DNA of 5,961 bases from the NCBI GenBank assembly GCA_017559555.1, contig JAFYRH010000263.1:1-5961 (forward strand). Reading direction: 5' to 3'. Both the position numbers and the translations under genes were made by a program. Source of the DNA: Clostridia bacterium (GTDB taxonomy: Bacteria > Bacillota > Clostridia > Oscillospirales > CAG-272). Each line of letters begins with the position of its first letter. The first letter of the stretch is position 1. The notes below the pieces were generated by a model that was given only the letters and a program-made list of their open reading frames with translations, searched no databases and had not been told where the DNA came from. This document shows, piece after piece, positions 1 through 5,925 of the stretch.

Positions 1-3000
1 CTCAAACTTGTACCGTATGTAGCGCAGATCTTGTTGCAGCCCTCGGTCACGAAACAACTACGCACCAAGCAAAAGCGCCTACCTGTGTTGCTGTTGGTTG
101 GAATGCATACGTAACATGTTCTCGTTGCGATTATAACACTTACGAAGAAATTCCCGCAACAGGTGTACATACCGATTCCGGTGTGTGTGCTACCTGCGGA
201 ACAAGCTTTATTCTTTCCATTGAAGAGGTACTCGAAATCGGTATGTCTTACGACAAGACCAAGTACAGTACCGAATACTATTGGGTACAACTCACCCTTG
301 ACCATCAAGTAAACTCCAACGGCTTTGCTAGATCTACTATTTCCGAAGGCCTTTACATCACCGTTGCAGGCGATTACACCAACGGCGGCGTAAGACTCGG
401 TGATATCGTCATCTTCAAGGCGAAGCTCGGTGCTGCAAATTCTGCTTTGACCACCGGTGGCAAGGAGGTTCGCCTTTATGAGGTTGCTTCTTACGAGGTT
501 GTAGGTCATACACACGTATATGGCACTACGGTTACCCAGATCACGCCTCCCACTTGCGGAACAGAAGGTAAGGGCACTGTTGCTTGCGTATGCGGTGCTA
601 CCAAGGAGGTTGCAATTCCCACAACCGGTCTGCATACACAAAGCGAAAACTCCTACGCATGCACTGTTTGCGGCAAGAGTTCTATTCTCACCATCGAAGA
701 AGTTATCCAAATTGGTATGTCCTATGAAAAGGGCAAGTACAGTACAGAGTACTATTGGGTACAGCTCACTCTTGATAACCAAGTAAACGCTAACGGCTTT
801 GCAAGAATGACCGTTTCCGAAGCGGCAAATAACAAGGTTTACATCACTGTTGCCGGCGGTTACCTTACCGGCGCGGCAGAGGGCTCTATTAAGGTTGGCG
901 ATACCGTTATTTTTAAGGCTAAGATCGGTGCTGTAAACTCTGCTATGACCACCGGCGGTAAGGAAACTCGCCTTTATGAAATCGCTTACTACGAGATTGC
1001 TCCCGTACACACACACATCTATGGCACTGATATTACCGTAACGATTCCCGCTACCTGTGGAGCCCCCGGTAAAGGCACTGTTGCTTGCGCGTGCGGTGAC
1101 ACAAAAGAGGTAGTGATCCCTCAAAGCAACAGTTCCCATACCCCCAACAGTGAGTTTGTTTGCAGTGTTTGCGGCAAGAGCGTGATCCTTTCTATTGAAG
1201 AAGCCATTGAAATTGGTATGTCTTACGAAAAGGGTAAATACAGCAGCGAATACTATTATGTTAAACTCACCGTTGATGATCAAATCAACGCCAACGGCTT
1301 TGCAAGATCTTACCTCTCTGACGGTGTCTATTTCAGCGTTGCAGGACCTTATGCTACCTCCTACGTTGAGGGCACCATTCAGCTTGGTGATACCGTTGTT
1401 TATAAAGCGAAGCTTGGTGCAGTAAACTCCGTAGTATCTACCAGCGGCAAGGAGCCTCGCTTGTTTGAGGTTGCGGAATTTACCATTGTGGAAAGAGGCG
1501 GCGTTAGCAATTCTGCAACCGTGGATGGAAAATCCGATATTGTTAGCTACCATTCTACTTACGCAGAATTTACCAAAGTTGAAAATGCACCCGCCGGCGT
1601 AAGCTTTGATTTTGGTTACCTTTATCAAAAGAAATCCGGCGCTGCCGCTCTCGAAAAAAGCGCACTTGTTTGGAACATTTACGGAAAATATCGTACCATC
1701 TCCTTCGATCTTTACGTCGACAAAATTTCTGATACGAACGGCAACACCTATACCGAAGTAGAACTTCAACTTTTGGCAGGTGCTTACTTTGCATCTGTTG
1801 TTGATGCAAGTGGCAAAGAGGTTTCTGCCGTTTACACAGAAACACCCTACGTTGTTCTTCAAAAAGGTCAATCTTATCACATTGTTATCAATGTAAACGA
1901 TACTGACTGTCCCGCATTCTGTTTTGGATGGAACAATAAAACCTGCGAACTTTACCTCTATAATTTCTCTATTCAAGCATCTCAATACGAATACATCGTA
2001 GATAACGCAGAGCAAACCATTGTTTGCAAAAAAGCCGGTGAAACTTTGGGCTACTTCGCTTGGCCTACTGTAACCAAGCTTGATGGCGACCGCCTGATTG
2101 CTGTTGCCTCCGGTATGCGCAGTGCCCACACGGGCATTGACGGCAAGCTTGTTTGCTGGTACTCCGAGGATGGCGGTAAGACCTGGAGCGAGCCTCAATT
2201 GCTTGTTGATACCGTTCTCGATGATCGCGACGCGGGTGTTGTTTATTGGAATGGCAAAATTATCGTTTCTTGGTTCTGCGCATCCAAGGTATATTATCAA
2301 AGCAGTAACGCATCTTGGGCTGCCGGTATCGATGATGAACTTGATACCAAGCTGATGGGCGGCAATTACATCATCAGTGAAGACGGCGGTAAGACTTGGA
2401 GCGAAATTTACGGTATGCCCGAGGGTATGTTTACTCCCCACGGTCTTATTATCAATCCTCAAGGTGGTTTGACCTCTGTAGGTTACCTCAAATACGACAA
2501 GGCAAACAAACGTTGGGGCACCGGTATTGCGGTTAGAACCACAACCGGTGAAATGAATGAAAACGGCTTTATTTGGTCGGATGCAATTGTAATTGCCGAC
2601 TCTGATACACAATATTCTTGGGACTTCCAAGAGCCTTACGGCATTTATAACGATAACGGTGTTTTGATCGTTGTTATGCGTTCCGATAAGGGTCTGTATC
2701 AATGTGAATTGCAACCCGGTGCAACAAAATTCAGCAATTGGCATCTGATTGCATTCGTTCAAGAAACCCCCGCACACATGATTCAGCATAGCAGTGGCGT
2801 TATCATCATGACCTACGGCTACCGTGGCATTTACATTGATCCCGTCACTGGGGCGACCGTATCCTACACCGAAAGAAATAAGGATACCACCCTTGGTATT
2901 CGCGCACGCCTCAGCTACGACGGCGGCTTGACCTGGACACAAGAAATCATTCTTTCCTCCGGTCTCGTTCCTGCGTCCAACTCCTCCGACTGGGGTTACA

Positions 3001-4148
3001 CATCCTCTGTTGAGCTTTCCAACGGCAAGATCTTGACGCTGTTCTATCAAAGAACCGGTAGCGAGACCAAGGCGTCTATCTACCAAATCGTTTGGGAAGT
3101 ACCGACTGCTCCGAGCGGTGAGGTCACCATCACTCTTGTAAACGGAGAAACCAACAACAAGATCACTACCGTTCAAGGCAACGTTGGTGAAAATATCGTT
3201 CTCCCCAATCCCACTTGTGCAGGTTATACGTTTGACGGTTGGTATCTCGACCGTGCATATAAGATTCCTTTTACAGCGACCACCTACAGCAAGGATTTGA
3301 TCGTTTACGCAAAGTGGAAGGTGAATACAAACCAAGTTCTCTCTGTAATGAGCTTCAACGTTAAGACGGGTCAAAGCAGCTCCAACGGTACCCTCGTTGC
3401 CAACACCATTCTCGATAACAACCCCGACGTATTTGGTGTACAAGAGGCAGACGTTCTTTGGATGAGCACTTTGAAGAGCAAGCTCGGCAGTATTTACACC
3501 TCAGTTGGACAAAGCCGTGGCGGTCTTTCAGGTGAGTACAGTGCAATTTTCTACCGCACAGATATGTTCAACTTAATTGATAGCGGTACCAAGTGGCTCT
3601 CTTCTACTCCCGATAAGAGTTCTTATTACTCTTATACCGAAAACGGTACTACCTACAAGGCAAATTACCAACGTGTTATGACCTACGTTGTTTTGGAACG
3701 CAAGAGTGACGGCGCAAGATTTATTTACGTCAACACCCACCTGGATAACAACGGCAGCAATGACGGAACCGTAGCAGAGAAGATCAGAAAAGGTCAAGTT
3801 GAAATTTTGATGGCACAAATTCAAAAGCTTTACAACACTTACGGCAATTTGCCCACTGTTGTAACAGGTGACTTCAATACGCAACCCGAAACCGCTTCTT
3901 ACAAAGCAATGATTGCAGGCGGCTATCTTGATTCCTCTAAGGTTACCAAGGTAGGCGAAATTAAGCCCACCTACAACGATAACAACGATAGCTTTGCGGG
4001 TGTTATTTTCGACTACATCTTTGTTTCTTCCGATTTGGCAAATGCTGTTCAAACCTACAAGGTTTGCGATGCAAAGCGTGACGGAAAATACATTTCCGAC
4101 CACAATGCAATTATTGCAACCGTTCTTATCACCCCCACAAAAAATTAA
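1..4148 (+). CDS. Large secreted multidomain protein (5' partial): OB-like repeats, sialidase-like propeller, beta-grasp repeat, C-terminal EEP nuclease/phosphatase domain
   Basis: The frame is open from the first full codon at position 3 to TAA at 4146-4148, giving 1381 visible residues. The GTG at 183 is internal, because homologous Cys-rich spacer sequence continues upstream of it. Domains by visible residue: Cys-rich spacer 1-69; OB-like repeats 70-167, 228-334 and 395-497, with Cys/His spacers between them; beta-sandwich-like region about 500-661; sialidase-type propeller about 662-1033 with Asp boxes at 721-728 (SEDGGKTW), 792-799 (SEDGGKTW) and 971-978 (SYDGGLTW); InlB-type beta-grasp repeat 1039-1105 (GYTFDGWYLD); EEP domain 1116-1378. 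The EEP motifs MSFNV (N1119), QE (E1148), NTHLD (H1246), GDFN (D1290, N1292), DYIF (D1337) and SDH (D1366, H1367) are all present, so metal-dependent phosphodiester or phosphomonoester cleavage is plausible. Glycosidase activity of the propeller is uncertain: the classical FRIP motif is not seen, and GYFAWPT stands at 683-689. No LPXTG or membrane anchor is present at the C-terminus. Extracellular location is inferred from the domain types. The gene ends in its own terminator. Confidence 0.88.
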   Translation, partial: QTCTVCSADLVAALGHETTTHQAKAPTCVAVGWNAYVTCSRCDYNTYEEIPATGVHTDSGVCATCGTSFILSIEEVLEIGMSYDKTKYSTEYYWVQLTLDHQVNSNGFARSTISEGLYITVAGDYTNGGVRLGDIVIFKAKLGAANSALTTGGKEVRLYEVASYEVVGHTHVYGTTVTQITPPTCGTEGKGTVACVCGATKEVAIPTTGLHTQSENSYACTVCGKSSILTIEEVIQIGMSYEKGKYSTEYYWVQLTLDNQVNANGFARMTVSEAANNKVYITVAGGYLTGAAEGSIKVGDTVIFKAKIGAVNSAMTTGGKETRLYEIAYYEIAPVHTHIYGTDITVTIPATCGAPGKGTVACACGDTKEVVIPQSNSSHTPNSEFVCSVCGKSVILSIEEAIEIGMSYEKGKYSSEYYYVKLTVDDQINANGFARSYLSDGVYFSVAGPYATSYVEGTIQLGDTVVYKAKLGAVNSVVSTSGKEPRLFEVAEFTIVERGGVSNSATVDGKSDIVSYHSTYAEFTKVENAPAGVSFDFGYLYQKKSGAAALEKSALVWNIYGKYRTISFDLYVDKISDTNGNTYTEVELQLLAGAYFASVVDASGKEVSAVYTETPYVVLQKGQSYHIVINVNDTDCPAFCFGWNNKTCELYLYNFSIQASQYEYIVDNAEQTIVCKKAGETLGYFAWPTVTKLDGDRLIAVASGMRSAHTGIDGKLVCWYSEDGGKTWSEPQLLVDTVLDDRDAGVVYWNGKIIVSWFCASKVYYQSSNASWAAGIDDELDTKLMGGNYIISEDGGKTWSEIYGMPEGMFTPHGLIINPQGGLTSVGYLKYDKANKRWGTGIAVRTTTGEMNENGFIWSDAIVIADSDTQYSWDFQEPYGIYNDNGVLIVVMRSDKGLYQCELQPGATKFSNWHLIAFVQETPAHMIQHSSGVIIMTYGYRGIYIDPVTGATVSYTERNKDTTLGIRARLSYDGGLTWTQEIILSSGLVPASNSSDWGYTSSVELSNGKILTLFYQRTGSETKASIYQIVWEVPTAPSGEVTITLVNGETNNKITTVQGNVGENIVLPNPTCAGYTFDGWYLDRAYKIPFTATTYSKDLIVYAKWKVNTNQVLSVMSFNVKTGQSSSNGTLVANTILDNNPDVFGVQEADVLWMSTLKSKLGSIYTSVGQSRGGLSGEYSAIFYRTDMFNLIDSGTKWLSSTPDKSSYYSYTENGTTYKANYQRVMTYVVLERKSDGARFIYVNTHLDNNGSNDGTVAEKIRKGQVEILMAQIQKLYNTYGNLPTVVTGDFNTQPETASYKAMIAGGYLDSSKVTKVGEIKPTYNDNNDSFAGVIFDYIFVSSDLANAVQTYKVCDAKRDGKYISDHNAIIATVLITPTKN
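3..1184 (+). other. Cys/His-rich spacer modules (3-209, 504-683, 1005-1184)
   Basis: Three roughly 60-residue spacers precede the OB-like repeats. Each carries a histidine pair or cluster, then P[TA]TC or PTC, a second Cys pair (CSRC, CVCG or CACG), a T-K-E-V or Y-E-E-I strand, an internal His, and a closing Cys pair CxxCG (CATCG, CTVCG, CSVCG). The first visible one begins with another CTVC, so the array probably extends left of the window. Such modules are familiar in clostridial surface proteins, where they act as extended stalks. The regular Cys/His spacing would suit metal binding, or disulfides outside the cell; neither is proven here. Confidence 0.6.
210..1493 (+). repeat. Three tandem OB-like domain repeats within the large protein
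   Basis: Three units start at 210, 684 and 1185, spacing 474 and 501 bases. Each begins I-L-[ST]-I-E-E and continues with IGMSY, KYS[TS]EYY, NGFAR, V-A-G, GD[IT]V[IV][FY]KAK[LI]GA, GKE and L[YF]E[VI]A. Units 1 and 2 share long identical peptide stretches but differ at many third codon positions, so they were not duplicated very recently. The pattern (IEEA-type helix, extended strands, then 'LGDTVxFKAKLG') resembles the OB-fold-like domains found in bacterial extracellular nucleases and surface proteins. That fold assignment is an inference from pattern, not from a profile search. A role in binding nucleic acid or glycan would fit. Confidence 0.75.
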
Positions 4149-4165
4149 CCAACCAATTCAGTTAG

Positions 4166-4196
4166 GCGCGTTCCCCACACGGGGAACGCGCTTTTC
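4166..4196 (+). terminator. Intrinsic terminator of the large surface-protein gene
   Basis: A perfect 11-bp GC-rich stem (GCGCGTTCCCC at 4166-4176 with GGGGAACGCGC at 4181-4191) closes an ACAC loop and is followed by TTTTCT. It begins 17 bases after the stop codon, so it should end transcription there and separate the large gene from the promoter at 4276. Confidence 0.93.
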
Positions 4197-4275
4197 TCGT
4201 TTGCCAACGTGTAAAAAAGAGAGAAGAAACAGAGCGCGAAACGCAAAACAAATTTAACGAATTGCGGACATGTGC

Positions 4276-4304
4276 TTGAAAAAACGCAATTTTTGTGTTA
4301 TAAT
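4276..4304 (+). promoter_or_regulatory. Sigma-70/sigma-A type promoter of the flavin reductase-HD operon
   Basis: TTGAAA (-35, 4276-4281) and a perfect TATAAT (-10, 4299-4304) are separated by exactly 17 bases. Transcription should begin near 4311, giving a leader of about 28 bases. No operator-like inverted repeat is obvious around it, so expression looks constitutive. The 4197-4275 stretch before it shows no gene. Confidence 0.88.
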
Positions 4305-4326
4305 AAGACATCAAAGTGTTTAGAAA

Positions 4327-4334
4327 AGGGGAAG
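4327..4334 (+). promoter_or_regulatory. Ribosome binding site of the flavin reductase-like gene
   Basis: AGGGGAAG lies four bases before the ATG at 4339 and supports that start. The 15 bases 4327-4341 match 5914-5928 near the right edge at 14 of 15 positions. Confidence 0.75.
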
Positions 4335-4338
4335 TCTT

Positions 4339-4905
4339 ATGCGTAAAAATTTTGGAGTAAAAACATGGCTGTATCCTATGCCGGTGTTGATTGTGGGCAC
4401 CTATGACGAAAACGGTGTTCCCAATGCAATGAATGCGGCTTGGGGCGGAATTTATGATACGGGGCTTGTGATGGTTTGCCTCGCAGACGACCATAAAACC
4501 ACCGAGAATATTCAAAAGAACAAAGCGTTTACAATCAGCTTTGCCACGGCAAGCACGGTTGCGTCTTGCGATTACGTTGGCATTGTGTCGGCAAACGACG
4601 TTCCCGATAAATTTGCCAAAGCGGGCTTTCACGCAGTCAAAAGCGAGCACGTCAATGCGCCAATCATCGAGGAGCTCCCGATGACGGTGGAATGCGAGCT
4701 TTTCAAATTCAACGAGGATGGCATTTGCATTGGCAAAATCGTCAATGTTTCTGCCGACGAAAGCATCTTGGATGAGAACGGAAAGGTGAATGCCAAAAAG
4801 CTTGATCCCATTATTTACGAGAGTGCAACGCACGCATATTGGAGCTTTGGTGAAAAAGTCGGCAATGCTTTTTCTGACGGAAAGAAGATAGAAGGGGATG
4901 CGTGA
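4339..4905 (+). CDS. Flavin reductase-like FMN-binding protein (flavoredoxin type)
   Basis: The 188-residue product has the hallmarks of the flavin reductase-like split-barrel family. The N-terminal strand is KTWLYPMPVLIVGTYDENG, followed by PNAMNAAWGG, the stretch where the family contacts the FMN phosphate and isoalloxazine ring. Later come the strand-helix unit around KTTENIQKNKAFTISF, the 'DYVGIVSAND' turn and the closing barrel strands CELFKF and IGKIVNV. Length is normal for the short family members. There is no signal peptide or membrane segment, so it should be cytoplasmic. Family members reduce or carry flavin using NAD(P)H, or act as FMN electron carriers in anaerobes; the donor and acceptor cannot be told from sequence. 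It is the first gene of a two-gene unit and overlaps the next gene by one base. Confidence 0.9.
   Translation: MRKNFGVKTWLYPMPVLIVGTYDENGVPNAMNAAWGGIYDTGLVMVCLADDHKTTENIQKNKAFTISFATASTVASCDYVGIVSANDVPDKFAKAGFHAVKSEHVNAPIIEELPMTVECELFKFNEDGICIGKIVNVSADESILDENGKVNAKKLDPIIYESATHAYWSFGEKVGNAFSDGKKIEGDA
4890..4897 (+). promoter_or_regulatory. Ribosome binding site that decides the HD-gene start
   Basis: AGAAGGGG lies inside the end of the flavin reductase gene. It is seven bases before the ATG at 4905 but only four before the in-frame GTG at 4902. The spacing and the codon both favour ATG. The stop and start share a base (TGATG), so translation is probably coupled. Confidence 0.65.
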
Positions 4906-5546
4906 TGACGGTCGAATTGATTGAACGTGCACAGGATTACGTTCGCAAAAAGTTTGAGAACGAATACAGTGGGCACGATTATTTTCACACGTTGCGAGTC
5001 TTTAAAATGGCGACACGTATTGCAAAAAACGAGGGTGCGGATGTAAAAATCGTGCAGCTTGCCGCGCTTTTGCACGATGTAGACGATCGAAAATTATCAC
5101 CCGAAACCTATCAAAATCAAACACACGCTCGCAATTTCCTGCGTGAAAACGGTGTGGAAGTCGATGCGATTGAGCATATCTGTCAAATCATTCGTGAAAT
5201 TTCGTTCGGAGCGAACAATGCGGCTCCCACAACCAAGGAGGGGCAGTGCGTGCAGGATGCCGACCGTCTCGACGCGATAGGCGCAATCGGAATTGCACGT
5301 GCGTTTGCTTACGGCGGTCATCACAACAGAGAGATGCATTCCCCCGATATAAAGCCGAACCTCAACATGACAAAAGAGGAATACGTTAAGAGCGAATCGA
5401 CAACCATCAACCATTTTTATGAGAAGCTGTTCCAATTGAGTGCCCTGATGAACACCCAAACCGCCGCGCGTTTGGCGCAAGAGCGGGATGCCTATATGCA
5501 GGCTTTTGTGGCAGAATTCATGGACGAGTGGGAAGGGGTTCGATAA
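4905..5546 (+). CDS. HD-domain metal-dependent phosphohydrolase (YpgQ/YedJ type)
   Basis: This 213-residue protein shows the full HD signature for binding a catalytic metal: H28 in DYFHTLRV, H57-D58 in ALLHDVDD, and D120 in QDADRLDAIGA, followed by the IGIARAFAYGG helix typical of this subgroup. Its length is close to the roughly 200-230 residues of YpgQ/YedJ-like proteins. Bacillus YpgQ is known as a Mn-dependent nucleotide pyrophosphohydrolase, so hydrolysis of a nucleotide or another phosphoester is the likely reaction; the physiological substrate is not predictable here. It is cytoplasmic, with no signal or membrane helix. The protein is mostly helical, and the C-terminal segment around NHFYEKLFQL and the acidic tail FMDEWEGV complete it. 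ATG at 4905 is preferred over GTG at 4902 because of its spacing from the ribosome site. Confidence 0.9.
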   Translation: MTVELIERAQDYVRKKFENEYSGHDYFHTLRVFKMATRIAKNEGADVKIVQLAALLHDVDDRKLSPETYQNQTHARNFLRENGVEVDAIEHICQIIREISFGANNAAPTTKEGQCVQDADRLDAIGAIGIARAFAYGGHHNREMHSPDIKPNLNMTKEEYVKSESTTINHFYEKLFQLSALMNTQTAARLAQERDAYMQAFVAEFMDEWEGVR

Positions 5547-5558
5547 TTTTTAACAATG

Positions 5559-5706
5559 CTTTGGTGCTTTTTTGCCTTTGCAAAACGATCAAAAAACTCG
5601 ATTTTTTCAAAAAAGAGAGCGCGATCGGTTTTGCAAATTTGCTTGAAAAAGTCTCCAAAAAATCGAAAAAATAGAGCTTTTATCCGCAAAAAGCGGAGCA
5701 CCAAAG
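5559..5706 (+). repeat. AT-rich imperfect palindrome downstream of the HD gene
   Basis: Outer arms CTTTGGTGCT (5559-5568) and AGCACCAAAG (5697-5706) are perfect inverted copies. Inside, 5597-5608 pairs with 5665-5676 at 11 of 12 positions. Alternatively, TTTGCAAAACGATC (5577-5590) pairs with GATCGGTTTTGCAAA (5623-5637) with one bulged G; the two inner pairings exclude each other. A small CCGC-AAAAA-GCGG hairpin sits at 5684-5696. The 65-codon open frame across it (5556-5753) is basic, low in complexity, lacks a ribosome site and looks accidental. It may be an interspersed repeat or an untranslated structured RNA; nothing identifies its function. Confidence 0.5.
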
Positions 5707-5734
5707 GGTGGCAACAAATTTCGTTGCCACCCTT
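5704..5734 (+). terminator. Probable terminator hairpin of the flavin reductase-HD operon
   Basis: A perfect 12-bp stem (AAGGGTGGCAAC at 5704-5715 with GTTGCCACCCTT at 5723-5734) closes a seven-base loop. The following CCTTAATGCTTTT is only moderately T-rich, so termination may be incomplete. Its left arm overlaps the outer palindrome arm by three bases, so it could instead be part of that repeat. Confidence 0.5.
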
Positions 5735-5751
5735 CCTTAATGCTTTTAGAT

Positions 5752-5757
5752 AGGAGG
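5752..5757 (+). promoter_or_regulatory. Orphan Shine-Dalgarno sequence
   Basis: AGGAGG, extended to AGGAGGAGA, is a near-perfect anti-16S match, yet no start codon follows before the palindromic element begins at about 5768. If the element and one TA are removed in silico, this site falls 11 bases before the ATG at 5926, which suggests it once served that start. Confidence 0.4.
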
Positions 5758-5769
5758 AGACTAAATATA

Positions 5770-5924
5770 AGCCTTCCCCTTGAGGGGAAGGTGGCGAGCG
5801 AAGCGAGACGGATGAGGTGTAGCCATCGCAGATGGCGTCAGTACACGAGGAAACGAAACGGACGCGTTGCGTCCTACACCTCATCACCCACGTTCCGTGG
5901 GAGCTTCCCCTCGAGGGGAAGCCT
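5770..5924. repeat. TA-flanked, MITE-like palindromic element of about 155 bp
   Basis: The ends AGCCTTCCCC and GGGGAAGCCT are near-perfect terminal inverted repeats, flanked by TA at 5768-5769 and 5925-5926. Each end is itself a hairpin: 5772-5779/5784-5791 with loop TTGA, and 5903-5910/5915-5922 with loop TCGA. Inside, GATGAGGTGTAG (5811-5822) pairs perfectly with CTACACCTCATC (5874-5885). That long stem encloses or adjoins mini-hairpins with three-base loops: 5822-5827/5831-5836 (GCCATC), 5860-5865/5869-5874 (GGACGC), and just outside 5887-5892/5896-5901 (CCCACG). It encodes no transposase. The architecture and terminal sequence resemble abundant short repeats in clostridial genomes, which I recall but cannot search here. 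An open minus-strand frame across it (to 5492) is a by-product. Confidence 0.7.
5915..5921 (+). promoter_or_regulatory. Shine-Dalgarno-like GGGGAAG inside the element's right-end hairpin
   Basis: GGGGAAG is the 3' arm of the terminal hairpin and lies four bases before the ATG at 5926. The same arrangement, with one base difference, precedes the flavin reductase-like gene. When the hairpin forms, the site would be paired and hidden. Confidence 0.3.
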
Positions 5925-5925
5925 T

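Noticed and set aside
183..185. GTG as start of the large gene
   Set aside because: The same frame is open back to position 3 and encodes homologous Cys-rich spacer sequence; no ribosome site precedes the GTG.
3573..4103. 176-codon minus-strand open frame
   Set aside because: It is antisense to the EEP domain, whose catalytic motifs are intact on the + strand.
4162..4932. 256-codon minus-strand open frame
   Set aside because: It lies antisense to a well-supported flavin reductase-like gene, its promoter and the terminator; its product resembles no family I know.
5556..5753. 65-codon + strand open frame with a Lys/Arg/Ser-rich product
   Set aside because: There is no ribosome binding site, composition follows the A-rich repeat, and it runs through the terminator-like hairpin.
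5492..5887. 131-codon minus-strand open frame
   Set aside because: It spans the end of the HD gene, the AT-rich palindrome and the palindromic element; the peptide is a translation of repeats, including SPPSPQGEG from the terminal inverted repeat.
5770..5924. CRISPR array or tRNA
   Set aside because: The repeats are inverted rather than regularly spaced direct copies, and no cloverleaf with a T-loop consensus can be drawn.
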